Part shown: positions 1 through 8,998 of the stretch, in pieces
Position numbering within the stretch: the first letter of the stretch is position 1
Layout of the letters: each line of letters starts with the position of its first letter
Source: FEN-1297 sp046704565
GTDB lineage: Bacteria; Bacteroidota; Ignavibacteria; Ignavibacteriales; Ignavibacteriaceae
Assembly: GCA_046704565.1 (NCBI GenBank)
Contig: JBJKRP010000419.1
Span: forward strand, 1 to 47,961
Length of the DNA stretch: 47,961 nucleotides
Reading direction: 5' to 3'
Position numbers and translations under genes: made by a program
The notes under the pieces: generated by a model
Told to the model about the DNA's origin: nothing
Seen by the model: the letters and a program-made list of their open reading frames with translations, nothing else
The model's database searches: none

Positions 1-1394
1 TTGACTTCCAGCGCCGCAGAATGTCCGTTGCAGTCGAATATGAGGGCGATCATGTTTTGATCTGCAAAGGCGCAGTCGAAGAGATTTATTCTATCAGCAG
101 CTTTTACCAGATTGACGACGAAGTCTATCCGCTTATTCAAATGATTCATGACGATCTTTATGAAGACGTGGAAGACTTGAATAATGAAGGCTACCGTGTT
201 CTTGCGATCGCTTACCGTGAATTTCCAAAAACAAAGACTACGTTTACGGTAGCTGACGAATCCGAAATGACCTTGCTCGGCTACATTGCCTTTTTCGACC
301 CGCCGAAGGATTCTGCGGCTCAGGCAATTGCAAGCCTGCAGAACGTGGGCGTTAAAGTAAAGATATTGACAGGCGATAACGCACTCGTAACAAAAAAAGT
401 CTGTCATGATGTTGGTCTCCAGATTGATAAAATTATTACCGGCACAGACCTGATAAATCTATCCGATGCGGACTTTGCAAAAACGGCAATGGAAGCAAAC
501 GTCTTCGCTAAGCTCTCACCCGTGCAGAAAGAAAAAGTCATTCATTCGCTGCGGCAAGCCGGTCACGTGGTAGGTTATATGGGCGACGGAATAAATGACT
601 CGCCTTCCCTGCGCGCAGCGGACGTGGGTATCTCGGTAGACAGCGCCGCCGATGTTGCCAAGGAAGCCGCCGATATTGTTCTCCTTGAAAAAAGCCTGCT
701 GGTTCTTGAAGACGGAATCAAGGAAGGACGGAAGGTCTTTGCAAACATCATTAAGTATATAAGAATGGGCGCAAGCTCTAACTTTGGAAACATGTTCAGC
801 ATGCTTGGCGCAAGCTATCTTATCCCCTTCCTTCCAATGAAGCCGATACAGATTCTTTTAAATAATCTGCTTTATGATTTTTCACAGACAGGAATCCCCT
901 CGGATAACGTCGACTCTGAGCTTGTGGACAAACCGCTCAAATGGAACATAAACAACATAAAGAAGTTTATGATATTTGTAGGTCCGATGAGCTCGATATT
1001 TGATTACGCAACATTCGGCTTGATGTGGTTTTTCTTCCGCGCCAGCGAATTCATAAATCCATTAGCATCTGCAGCCGACAAAACGTACAGGATGGATTTG
1101 TTCCAAACAGGCTGGTTCGTTGAATCCTTATTAACCCAGACATTAATTGTCCACATAATAAGGACGCGTAAAATTCCGTTTATCGGAAGCAGGGCATCTG
1201 TTCCGATGACCTTAACTACACTGCTGATTATGGCGGTCGGCGCGTGGCTCCCGTATTCCCCATTTGCAGCCACATTCGGCTTCGTGCCTCTGCCTGCTGT
1301 CTATTGGCTATGGGTTGCAGGGTTCCTGCTGACGTACGGGATTCTAACTCACTTTGTCAAATCGTGGTTCTTCAAAAGATATGGAGTAAATTAA
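1..1394 (+). CDS. mgtA: Magnesium-transporting P-type ATPase, C-terminal part (5' end outside window)
   Basis: This is the cytoplasmic and C-terminal membrane part of a P3B-type ATPase that imports Mg2+ across the inner membrane. The frame is open to the left window edge: the codons before the first ATG at 21 read DFQRRR and run into MSVAVE, as in MgtA, so the true start lies upstream and the ATG is internal. Visible motifs are KGAVEEI (nucleotide domain), KILTGDN, and the hinge GDGINDSP followed by RAADVGISV. Several membrane helices follow, from about residue 260 to the end. The DKTGT phosphorylation site must lie outside the window. The stop is two bases before the next gene, so the two are probably co-transcribed. 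A different P-type ATPase is unlikely, because the hinge and membrane part match MgtA closely. Confidence 0.93.
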   Translation, partial: DFQRRRMSVAVEYEGDHVLICKGAVEEIYSISSFYQIDDEVYPLIQMIHDDLYEDVEDLNNEGYRVLAIAYREFPKTKTTFTVADESEMTLLGYIAFFDPPKDSAAQAIASLQNVGVKVKILTGDNALVTKKVCHDVGLQIDKIITGTDLINLSDADFAKTAMEANVFAKLSPVQKEKVIHSLRQAGHVVGYMGDGINDSPSLRAADVGISVDSAADVAKEAADIVLLEKSLLVLEDGIKEGRKVFANIIKYIRMGASSNFGNMFSMLGASYLIPFLPMKPIQILLNNLLYDFSQTGIPSDNVDSELVDKPLKWNINNIKKFMIFVGPMSSIFDYATFGLMWFFFRASEFINPLASAADKTYRMDLFQTGWFVESLLTQTLIVHIIRTRKIPFIGSRASVPMTLTTLLIMAVGAWLPYSPFAATFGFVPLPAVYWLWVAGFLLTYGILTHFVKSWFFKRYGVN

Positions 1395-1396
1395 CT

Positions 1397-2179
1397 ATGG
1401 ACACCTTATTAGACGCTCTGCAGGAAGGTCGGCTTATTGAGCTTCCCGATAATGATAAGCAAGATTCGCTTCAGCTCCTTGCTCATATTATTGAAGCCAT
1501 CCCTTCGGTTCCGAACGGTACAGACGTTGCAGGTCTGGTTTTGAAGCGCGAAGAGAATTACAACACTGCATTAGGCAGAGGTTTTGCGGTTCCTCATGCA
1601 AGAGCCTCTTTCGACGGAGACCTGTATTGCGCAGTGGGATGGAGCCCGGCGGGAATTAATTACGGCTCACCGGATAATAATCCTATCCATATTGTAATTA
1701 TGTTTTTAGTCCCGGATAATCAAAGGAATTATTATCTAAAGGAAATTTCCAACATCGCCAAGGCTCTTAACGAGCTTCACGATGAAAAGACTTTGAAGAC
1801 AGCTGGAGATTTAAATACTGTTAGAAATTATTTGCTCGATCTTGTAAGCTCGGCAAAAAGCATCGTCGGTCCCGAAGCTCGCGCAAGGATGATACAGCTT
1901 GAAGCCCGTGAAAGCATACAGCAGCTTGAGCTTAAAAATATTGCAAACCTCCTTATTGAACCCGTATTGATAATTACTTCTTCCGGTTCTAAGCCCATAA
2001 CGTTAGGACAGAATAAAGAGCTTATAGAAATTCTCGATAATGTTCAGAATCTTTACGAGTCGCTTAACAACAACGGAAAGTTTGTCGATTTTTCAGGCTG
2101 GCGAATTCTGAAAAGAAATTCGTCCAATTTCCAGGCTGGAAGAGTAATGCACGACTGTCTTGCTATTAAGATGACCTAA
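1397..2179 (+). CDS. PTS EIIA type-2 (PtsN-like) domain protein with C-terminal extension
   Basis: This 260-residue protein starts with a PTS EIIA-2 domain (about residues 1-150). The phosphorylatable histidine is H67 in GRGFAVPHARA. EIIA-Ntr proteins are usually about 150-160 residues, so about 100 residues (150-260) are extra; that part contains a helical segment and a section near TSSGSKPITLGQ that I cannot assign. The ATG at 1397 was preferred over an in-frame start at 1244, which would lie inside mgtA. It sits two bases after the mgtA stop, which implies coupling. In enterobacteria PtsN tunes K+ and Mg2+ transport, so a role in controlling the ATPase is a reasonable inference. No other PTS genes are seen in the window. 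Confidence 0.82.
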   Translation: MDTLLDALQEGRLIELPDNDKQDSLQLLAHIIEAIPSVPNGTDVAGLVLKREENYNTALGRGFAVPHARASFDGDLYCAVGWSPAGINYGSPDNNPIHIVIMFLVPDNQRNYYLKEISNIAKALNELHDEKTLKTAGDLNTVRNYLLDLVSSAKSIVGPEARARMIQLEARESIQQLELKNIANLLIEPVLIITSSGSKPITLGQNKELIEILDNVQNLYESLNNNGKFVDFSGWRILKRNSSNFQAGRVMHDCLAIKMT

Positions 2180-2218
2180 GAAAATATATCAGAATATCTT
2201 CTGCGTCAATTCTATTCC

Positions 2219-2249
2219 TTGCTAAAACTCCTTCCGTTGTGTAATTTTG
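2219..2249 (+). promoter_or_regulatory. Putative Bacteroidota-type promoter for htpX
   Basis: TTG at 2219-2221 and TAATTTTG at 2242-2249 are separated by 20 bases. This fits the Bacteroidota pattern of TTTG at about -33 and TAnnTTTG at about -7. It lies 25 bases before the htpX ATG, in the only non-coding gap between the two genes. The match is by eye, and whether this lineage uses that promoter class is not shown by the sequence. Confidence 0.35.
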
Positions 2250-2274
2250 AAACGAATAAAATTGGGCTAATAAA

Positions 2275-3123
2275 ATGAACACGCTTAAGACAGTATTTTT
2301 GATGACGTTGATGATGGTGCTTTTTCTGCTGGTCGGCGATCTGATTGGCGGAAGAAGCGGAATGACGGTTGCTTTTATATTTGCTATAGCAATGAATTTC
2401 GGGAGCTATTGGTTCTCGGATAAAATAGTTTTATCAATGTATAAAGCTCGACCCGTAACGCAGCAGGAAGCACCGGAATTATACGCTGTTGTACAAAGAC
2501 TGGCTCAAAGCGCAGAGATACCTTTGCCTAAAGTATATATTATTGATGACCAAACTCCAAATGCATTTGCAACAGGAAGAAGTCCCGAGCACGCTGCTGT
2601 TGCGGCAACAAGCGGCATACTTAGCATGTTGAACCAGGATGAGTTAGCGGGAGTTTTGGGGCATGAGCTTGCGCATGTAAAGCACAGAGATATTCTGACA
2701 GGTACTATCGCAGCTACTTTAGTTGGGACGATTACATTCATTGCGCAAATGGCTGGCTGGGCAATGATGTTTACGGGAAGAGCAAGCGACCGCGACGACG
2801 ACGGACTTGCATCCCTGTTCCTTATTATCCTCGCCCCGATAGCTGCAACTCTTCTTCAGCTTGCTATTTCGAGATCGAGAGAATATGCCGCCGACGCAGG
2901 AGGTGCACATTACTCGCATAACCCGCTGGCGCTGGCTTCTGCGCTCCAGAAGATTTCAAAAGGAAATCAATTAAAGCCGGTAAGTAATGTCGGTCCTGCA
3001 ACTGCCCACATGTTTATCGTAAATCCGCTTAGCGGTAAATCGCTAATGAAGCTTTTCTCTACTCATCCTCCTATTGAAGAAAGGATAAAAAGATTAAGAG
3101 ACATGGCAGCGGATAGAATTTAA
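2275..3123 (+). CDS. htpX: HtpX-family membrane zinc metalloprotease
   Basis: HtpX is an inner-membrane M48B protease that degrades damaged membrane proteins. The length of 282 residues is normal for the family. Two N-terminal helices (residues 5-22 and 29-46) precede the catalytic segment HELAH (H130, E131, H134), which lies in GVLGHELAHVKHRD. The third zinc ligand is E203 in SREYAAD. Two more hydrophobic stretches lie between these motifs (about 145-165 and 180-198). It has its own upstream gap with a possible promoter and is followed 44 bases later by an unknown envelope gene. The identification is firm. Confidence 0.95.
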   Translation: MNTLKTVFLMTLMMVLFLLVGDLIGGRSGMTVAFIFAIAMNFGSYWFSDKIVLSMYKARPVTQQEAPELYAVVQRLAQSAEIPLPKVYIIDDQTPNAFATGRSPEHAAVAATSGILSMLNQDELAGVLGHELAHVKHRDILTGTIAATLVGTITFIAQMAGWAMMFTGRASDRDDDGLASLFLIILAPIAATLLQLAISRSREYAADAGGAHYSHNPLALASALQKISKGNQLKPVSNVGPATAHMFIVNPLSGKSLMKLFSTHPPIEERIKRLRDMAADRI

Positions 3124-3167
3124 GGTCATTGATCAATAGTCATTAGAAACCGGTAAGAAATATTATA

Positions 3168-3848
3168 TTGATAAAGCCCAGATATATAGAATCACTAAAG
3201 CTTTTAAGACTTCCGGCAGGAAAAGCAAGTCTTAATAACTTATCGTTTATATTTTTATTTATTGTATTTTTTTCAATATCTCTTTATTGTCAGCCGGGTT
3301 CTTCGGGGAAAGGAAGTGAAACAAACCTGGAAGCCTTTTATTCATTAGTTGATTCCGCAGCAAACGCAGCATTAGCCGGCGTCCCCGATATAAGATTTGT
3401 AAAGCTAAACTATAATTTCGGCAATATTTATTCTGTATTTGGAAATCGGTTGATAGAAGATTTTAACCGCGGCGGCAAAAAGATTATCGTCGGTTCTAAT
3501 AATGATAGCTCCGTTACGGAGATGAATTTCGTGATTGATACTGCATTTATAAACTACGGCAGATTTTTTCGGAAAAAATTGTTTGGAGATTTTTACACTA
3601 CGAGGACGATAATCTTAGGCGGCAGCTATTCAATAATGAAGCCTGTAGCCGCAGTGAAAAGCTTTTCTTTCACTCTAAGTGACACTGTGAACGCGGATCA
3701 AATTCAAAAAATCGAAAATTCAGCCTTCCCTTTTACGCAGGCACCCGTTCCAGCCGAGCCGTTCTTCTCAACTATTTACGAACCCGTAATCGCAGTTGGC
3801 GCAGCAGCTTTAACCGTGATCTTATTCTTCACTGTAAGGAGTAAGTAA
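3168..3848 (+). CDS. Unknown envelope protein with signal sequence and C-terminal membrane anchor
   Basis: I do not recognise this 226-residue protein. It starts with TTG at 3168. A hydrophobic segment at about residues 24-42 ends in SLYCQPG, so it is either a signal peptide or a weak lipobox with cysteine 42. The central part (about 50-200) has alternating hydrophobic residues typical of beta structure. The last 25 residues contain a single transmembrane helix ending in RSK, a tail-anchor-like arrangement. The gene sits just before bamD, so an envelope role is plausible but inferred only from position and topology. The start is uncertain, since no ATG lies near the signal segment. Confidence 0.7.
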   Translation: MIKPRYIESLKLLRLPAGKASLNNLSFIFLFIVFFSISLYCQPGSSGKGSETNLEAFYSLVDSAANAALAGVPDIRFVKLNYNFGNIYSVFGNRLIEDFNRGGKKIIVGSNNDSSVTEMNFVIDTAFINYGRFFRKKLFGDFYTTRTIILGGSYSIMKPVAAVKSFSFTLSDTVNADQIQKIENSAFPFTQAPVPAEPFFSTIYEPVIAVGAAALTVILFFTVRSK

Positions 3849-3923
3849 CAATATTCCCCTTTGAAGCATTATATAATTTATTTATAATTGTATTTAAAAT
3901 TTAGAAATAAGTGCTTAAAAAAT

Positions 3924-4709
3924 ATGAAGTTCCCTTTTGTAAAAAGACCAATAATTACCTGCCTGATCTTAGGAGCTGCAGCCTTGTATTTGTGGGGCTG
4001 TGCAGCCTCAATTGATACTTCCCAGCTTCCGCCAAGCCAGAGATTTGAATATGCCGTCAAGCTTTACCATGGTAAAGATTACCAGGAGGCGTTGAAAGAA
4101 TTCCAGGCAATTGTTTTGCAGTACCCCGGGAACGCGATCATTGATTCTGCACAATATTATTTAGGCATGACCAGATATCAGCGCGGCGAATATATTTTGG
4201 GTGCTTATGAGTTCAGCAGGCTTATTAAGAACATGCCGTCGAGCAAGATGGTCCCCATCTGCCAGTTTATGCTTGCCCAGTGTTACTACGAGCTTTCCCC
4301 TTATTTTGAACTTGACCAGAAGTATACCAGAAAGGCAATAAGCGAGTTCCAGGCTTTTATTGATTTCTTCCCTGCAGATCCCAAAGTACCGGATGCAGAA
4401 AAGAAAATTGCCGAGATGAATAACAAGCTGGCACACAAGGAATATCACATCGCATATATCTATCACAAGATGGGCTATTATCCGGCAGCTCTAATTTATT
4501 ACAACCTTGTAATAGATAATTATCATGAGACGGAGTACGGTCCGCTTGCAATGTTTGATAAAATCAAGTTGCTGATGAACCTGAAGAGGAATGACGAGGC
4601 ATTGGCTTCGATTTCTAAATTCATGAATTTATATCCGAACGATTCTCATTTAAAAGAGATTCAAAAGCTAAAGTCCTCACTCGAAGAAAAGCTTTCGGCA
4701 GCCAAGTAA
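3924..4709 (+). CDS. bamD: Outer membrane assembly lipoprotein BamD
   Basis: BamD is the essential TPR lipoprotein of the BAM complex, which inserts beta-barrel proteins into the outer membrane. From ATG 3924 the protein has 261 residues. A signal sequence ends in LYLWGCAAS, with the lipobox cysteine at about residue 26. TPR-like helical pairs follow, for example YHGKDYQEALKEFQAIVLQYP and a later KMGYYPAALIYYNLVIDNY. The frame also opens at a TTG at 3888, but the ATG gives a normal lipoprotein signal and is preferred. The stop overlaps the start of the next gene by one base (TAATG). Length and repeat layout fit BamD rather than a generic TPR lipoprotein. Confidence 0.9.
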   Translation: MKFPFVKRPIITCLILGAAALYLWGCAASIDTSQLPPSQRFEYAVKLYHGKDYQEALKEFQAIVLQYPGNAIIDSAQYYLGMTRYQRGEYILGAYEFSRLIKNMPSSKMVPICQFMLAQCYYELSPYFELDQKYTRKAISEFQAFIDFFPADPKVPDAEKKIAEMNNKLAHKEYHIAYIYHKMGYYPAALIYYNLVIDNYHETEYGPLAMFDKIKLLMNLKRNDEALASISKFMNLYPNDSHLKEIQKLKSSLEEKLSAAK

Positions 4710-5185
4710 TGGAGAAAGCGAAGAAGGTCGGCGAATCCGTAATGACCATGACCGAGCTCGTACTGCCCCACAACACCAACCAGCTTGGAAAGCTGCTCGG
4801 CGGACAGTTGATGCTGTGGATAGATATTTGCGCTGCCTTATGCGCCCAAAAGCATAACAACAGAATTTGCGTTACTGCCTCAGTAGACAAAGTAGACTTC
4901 CGACATTCTATAAACATTGGAGAAGCCGTTACTCTTATTGCTTCGGTAAACAGAGTATTTAATACTTCGATGGAGATCGGCGTTAAAGTCTTTGCGGAAT
5001 CATTCAAGGAAGACACAAGAGTTCACACCAACACTGCATATTTAACATTCGTCTGCTTAAACAGCGAGGGCAAGCCTGAAAAGGCAACTGAAGCAATTCC
5101 AGAAACAGAAGATGAAAAAAGACGATATGAAGAAGCCTTGTTTAGAAGAGAAAACAGGCTTCAAAACAGATTTAAGCAAAATTAA
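4709..5185 (+). CDS. Acyl-CoA thioesterase, YciA/BFIT hotdog family
   Basis: This 158-residue single hotdog-fold protein is predicted to hydrolyse acyl-CoA thioesters in the cytoplasm. The diagnostic segment is N24 (in HNTNQLGKLLGG) followed by GGQLMLWID with the catalytic aspartate near position 39. Then comes TASVDKVDFRHSINIGE, typical of the YciA/BACH group. The C-terminal 25 residues are charged and helical, as in relatives. Its ATG overlaps the bamD stop, and its 3' end overlaps the next gene's likely start by 74 bases, so it belongs to a coupled run of genes. The exact acyl substrate cannot be read from the sequence. Confidence 0.9.
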   Translation: MEKAKKVGESVMTMTELVLPHNTNQLGKLLGGQLMLWIDICAALCAQKHNNRICVTASVDKVDFRHSINIGEAVTLIASVNRVFNTSMEIGVKVFAESFKEDTRVHTNTAYLTFVCLNSEGKPEKATEAIPETEDEKRRYEEALFRRENRLQNRFKQN

Positions 5186-7295
5186 TATTTTATTGATCGC
5201 TCTCTTCCTATCATGCGAGGTGTTCCCCCAGGAAAATCTATTCAGTAAGCCTGTCCCTATCAACGGCTTCTGTCAATTTAAGAATTTTAAAGTGCCTAGC
5301 GGGCTAAATTCCCTGCTGGCTTTAAATTTTAATAATGACTCCTATACGGATCTCGCCTTATATAATCCTGCAAAAAAAGAATTAGTTTCGCTTTCCGGCA
5401 AAGCAAATGGGAATTTTAATCCGCCTGTTAATCACTTCCTACAGTATTCAATAACAAACATACAGCCATTGAATGAACTTAACAGGACTCTGAAAAGCTA
5501 CGCATTTATAAGCAGGGCAAATATGCGGGCTGGAATTTACTCCTTCACTTCTACGGGCAGGGCTTACTTATCAAGCACCGTCAAGTTTGATTCATATCCC
5601 GGAAACCTAAGTACTGCAGATATCGATAAAAACGGGACAGACGAACTGCTGGTTTCAGGAAGCTCATTTAACGGATTGACCGTTTTATACCACAACGGTT
5701 CCTCGTTAAAAATGAAAAAGGTAACAGGCAGCTCAAATTATTCAAACGCAGTATTCGCGGACTTAAATAATGACGGCTACCCGGACATTGCGGCATTTAA
5801 TATAATCGACTATTCACTGGACTTCTACTACAACAACAGCAAAGGGAAATTTTCGAAGGTCCGCTCCATACCGCTTTCGGGGCAGATACACAACCTTAAG
5901 GCTGTTGATATGAATCTTGATGATTATATCGACCTCCTTTTTACTGTCGGAAACTCGATTAAAATAATTTACGGCGACTTTGCTTCAAACTACTCTAAAA
6001 CCGTTACATTAAAAACGAAATATTATCCCGACAAGGTGATAACCGGAGACTTTAACAGGGATGGGAAAATTGACATTGCATATATTAACCGGGATGAAGG
6101 TACTCTCTCATTAATTTACGGCAAGTCAGACTATACGTTTTTCCCGGAAATAATTTATCATAAGGAAGCCGGTATTGAAAATATTATTCCCTTTTACAGT
6201 AAGTTTATTACCGGAATCGCATTTATCGATACTGCAGGATTTGTTAATACAATTACCAGCCTCCCGTCCTTCGCCGAAAACTTAGACATAACTATTGGAG
6301 CTTGCCCTACCGCCATAAATTCATTCAACTACGGAAATAACGGTATAGCAGATATCTGCTTCATAGATAGCTGCACATCAACACTGAATTTGCTGGTACG
6401 TAATAATGCAGGTATCCCTTCCTTCCTATATTCTTATCCTATTGCGGAAAACCATTCGCGGATTGTCGTTGACGACCAACTGCCTTTTACTAAAATCTTT
6501 TATTGCTTTACTCCAGGTAAGCGTTTAATTGAAATACTTAAAGCGGATTTCAACAAGAATTCCGCAGATAATATTTCTATATATTCTCCAGGAAATATAA
6601 GCGACTTGAGGATTAAGAACACCGGCGCCAGCTTCGACAATGTTTACGTCTCATACATTAAAGATCAATATGCAGGCTTTTGTATGATGGAATACAGAGA
6701 TTACCGTTATTCAATTTCGGATTATCCCAGTCTTGCCGCAAACATTCTCTGCACAAACGTAACTCTCTATAACAATACGGGAATTACTTACTGGCAAAAA
6801 ACAAACACCGGTGCCGAATTAAACCGTGTATCTTTTTCGGCAGGTGAAACTATTAAGAATAAACTTTTTAATTTAAGCTCGGACAAGATAAGTTCTATTT
6901 CTTCCTTTACAGGCGATCTGTTAAATGTTGATAGGGATATTACGCTGAGCTTTATAAATTCAAAAAATAAATTATCATCTGTAGCTTCAGATTATAAGTC
7001 CACCTTCCTCATTAAAAGCTTAAAATTCCCCGCCTCGGCAGATATTGATGCTCAATCAATATTTTATTTCGGCAAGCCGCGACCAAACGGATTAAAAAAG
7101 TTGTATGTTTACGTACCGGACGAAGAATCTGTTTACAGGATAGACTTCATTTTCCGGGGAAGAAATATTTTACTCTCTAAAATAATCCAGGCAGAAAACG
7201 TCGGTAGTTTCTTTATTGATAAAATGAGCTTCAGAAGCTTTAACCTGGTTTACACGGATAAATTATCAAACTGTATTTCCGTCAGAAGATTATGA
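5112..7295 (+). CDS. Secreted FG-GAP/VCBS-repeat protein
   Basis: This 727-residue exported protein is built of FG-GAP/VCBS repeats, which form a calcium-binding beta-propeller. Calcium-loop motifs are visible as DIDKNGTDE (about 170), DLNNDGYPD (about 217), DMNLDDYID (about 266) and DFNRDGKID (about 313). A hydrophobic signal (about residues 24-40, ending VFPQ) follows a long charged start. Candidate ATGs are 5112 and 5127, both inside the thioesterase gene; I list the longer. There is no obvious T9SS tail, unlike the downstream protease: the protein ends in a beta-rich segment. Its last bases overlap the start of the next gene (7292), so translation is probably coupled. No specific function is proposed beyond a surface or periplasmic scaffold. 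Confidence 0.82.
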   Translation: MKKDDMKKPCLEEKTGFKTDLSKINILLIALFLSCEVFPQENLFSKPVPINGFCQFKNFKVPSGLNSLLALNFNNDSYTDLALYNPAKKELVSLSGKANGNFNPPVNHFLQYSITNIQPLNELNRTLKSYAFISRANMRAGIYSFTSTGRAYLSSTVKFDSYPGNLSTADIDKNGTDELLVSGSSFNGLTVLYHNGSSLKMKKVTGSSNYSNAVFADLNNDGYPDIAAFNIIDYSLDFYYNNSKGKFSKVRSIPLSGQIHNLKAVDMNLDDYIDLLFTVGNSIKIIYGDFASNYSKTVTLKTKYYPDKVITGDFNRDGKIDIAYINRDEGTLSLIYGKSDYTFFPEIIYHKEAGIENIIPFYSKFITGIAFIDTAGFVNTITSLPSFAENLDITIGACPTAINSFNYGNNGIADICFIDSCTSTLNLLVRNNAGIPSFLYSYPIAENHSRIVVDDQLPFTKIFYCFTPGKRLIEILKADFNKNSADNISIYSPGNISDLRIKNTGASFDNVYVSYIKDQYAGFCMMEYRDYRYSISDYPSLAANILCTNVTLYNNTGITYWQKTNTGAELNRVSFSAGETIKNKLFNLSSDKISSISSFTGDLLNVDRDITLSFINSKNKLSSVASDYKSTFLIKSLKFPASADIDAQSIFYFGKPRPNGLKKLYVYVPDEESVYRIDFIFRGRNILLSKIIQAENVGSFFIDKMSFRSFNLVYTDKLSNCISVRRL

Positions 7296-8605
7296 TTAAA
7301 AGATTATTTTTTATTACGGCTATTTGCCTAATCTTCATCATTCCTTTAAGCGCGCAGCAAATAAGTACAGCCAGGCTCGATTCTCTCTACAACATATTTG
7401 TGGGGACGCGACAGCAAGCCCACCATGGAATAATGGCGGCAGATACCACACATATAAAATGCGCCTTCGGAATTGTCAGCCAGATTAAATTCAACCTCGA
7501 CCGGTTTAATGCTCAGCAGAGAGCAATATTAAAGCCGATGCTCAATAGACCGGTAACCGATACAAGTATTGTAACCCCTAACGGTTTTTTTAGAATTCAC
7601 TATGATAAGACCGGATCCGACGCACCTACATATAATCTTGATTCATTGAAAATCGCTTTAGACTCTGCTTATAATTTTGAGGTTAATTATCTCGGCTACC
7701 CGGCTCCTCCATCCGATAACGGTGCCGGCGGTGATAATAAATATGATATTTATATTGTTAGTCCCGCTTCTATCTCCAATTCGTATGGCGAAACTATGCC
7801 GGAGAATGAAATTGCCACAGGAAGCGGACGATACACTTCATTTATAGAAATAGCAAACGATTTTAGTATGTTCAGTAATCCGACTTACCACCTTAATTAT
7901 AATGGAGCAAACGGGATTAACGCCGCCAGAGTAACGGTAGCTCATGAGTTTCACCATGCAATCCAAGTTGGCGATTACATCTACCGCTATAATCTGGATG
8001 AGTTTTTCTACGAGCTTACATCAACATCTATGGAACATTTTGTTTATCCTTCGATCCATGATTATTACCAATATTTGCCCGCTTATTTCAACAATACTCA
8101 ATTTGGATTAGGGAATAATTTCGATTCCTTTTATAGAGAATATGCGCTTGCCATCTGGAATATATTCCTGCAGGAAAATTTCGGCTACGATATTATTAAG
8201 AAACAGTGGGAACTGATGCCGAAGGAGAGGGCTCTTCAAGCTATATCTGACAGCTTCTCCGATTATAATACCTCCTTCGGAGTACAGTTTAATAAATTCG
8301 GAATCTGGTGTTTCTTCTCGAACTACCGCAGCAGTTTTTACACTGAAAAACATTTTAGCAGTGCCGCGGATTATCCCACCCTGCAGCCTATGATCTCACT
8401 GAACTTAAACTCGTCAGGTACACCGGTCCAGACAAGCTGCCCGCCGGTAACAAACAATTTTATCCAGTTTATCAATCAGCAAAACCAGGATACATTAGTT
8501 GCCTTAATTTCTAATGACGATATTAATGCATGCATTGCAAACCCTGATACTTCGCTTCCGTTTCATTACAACCTCTATACCTTTGCACAGACTGGTACGA
8601 CCTAG
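7292..8605 (+). CDS. Secreted MXAN_6640-type putative metalloprotease, cut by in-frame TAG
   Basis: The protein opens with a signal peptide (IKRLFFITAICLIFIIPLSAQ). The zinc-binding motif HEFHH (H218, E219, H222) lies in ARVTVAHEFHHAIQ, and a downstream YELTSTSMEHF segment probably gives the third ligand. This layout matches the MXAN_6640 family of secreted putative metalloproteases. The frame stops at a TAG at 8603-8605 after 437 residues. The same frame then continues open for 130 more codons to 8998 and encodes a sorting tail, so the intact gene would be 7292-8998. The TAG may be a real nonsense mutation or an assembly error. The neighbouring genes are in the same coupled run. Confidence 0.85.
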   Translation: MIKRLFFITAICLIFIIPLSAQQISTARLDSLYNIFVGTRQQAHHGIMAADTTHIKCAFGIVSQIKFNLDRFNAQQRAILKPMLNRPVTDTSIVTPNGFFRIHYDKTGSDAPTYNLDSLKIALDSAYNFEVNYLGYPAPPSDNGAGGDNKYDIYIVSPASISNSYGETMPENEIATGSGRYTSFIEIANDFSMFSNPTYHLNYNGANGINAARVTVAHEFHHAIQVGDYIYRYNLDEFFYELTSTSMEHFVYPSIHDYYQYLPAYFNNTQFGLGNNFDSFYREYALAIWNIFLQENFGYDIIKKQWELMPKERALQAISDSFSDYNTSFGVQFNKFGIWCFFSNYRSSFYTEKHFSSAADYPTLQPMISLNLNSSGTPVQTSCPPVTNNFIQFINQQNQDTLVALISNDDINACIANPDTSLPFHYNLYTFAQTGTT

Positions 8606-8998
8606 CTTTCGGATAATTACTTTGATTCCTTCCAGGTTGAAAAGCCATCATTCTGGGTTTCGTCGGCTATTTTAAATGATCAAATTCTTCAAACCGGACA
8701 ACATATCGTTCAAAGCGGAGATTTCGCCTATCCCAATCCATTCAGCTATAAGAAAAATTATTTTATTTATATCCCTGTTATTATGAATAATGATTATGCA
8801 GATTTAAATATCTACACTACTTCGATGAAACTGGTTTATTCAAATAATGAGCATATAAGTTATGGTCAGGGACAGAAAACATTTATACAATGGAACGGTC
8901 TCGACAAAAACAACAATAAGCTCGCATCCGGAGTTTATATTTACGTCACTAAATCCGGCAACAACGTATCAAAAGGCAAACTGGTAATCTTTCAATGA
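8606..8998 (+). pseudogene. C-terminal T9SS sorting tail of the protease at 7292, beyond the amber codon
   Basis: This segment is in the same frame as the protease. It carries the typical tail pattern of a T9SS cargo: FAYPNPFSY at about 8727, a beta strand, then QWNGLDKNNNKLASGVYIY and a final KGKLVIFQ. Without it the protease could not be exported and anchored by T9SS. An internal ATG at 8783 could give a 71-residue fragment, but that has no independent signal and is unlikely to be a gene. Its TGA stop overlaps the ccmA start (ATGA), so the original gene was translationally coupled to ccmA. Confidence 0.8.

Noticed and set aside
3124..3167. GTCATT-type repeats between htpX and the next gene
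   Set aside because: Only two or three near-copies within a short gap; too little to separate from chance.
7292..8998. Reassignment of TAG to an amino acid
   Set aside because: ccmA and ccmB in the same window end in TAG with normal C-termini, so TAG is a stop in this genome.
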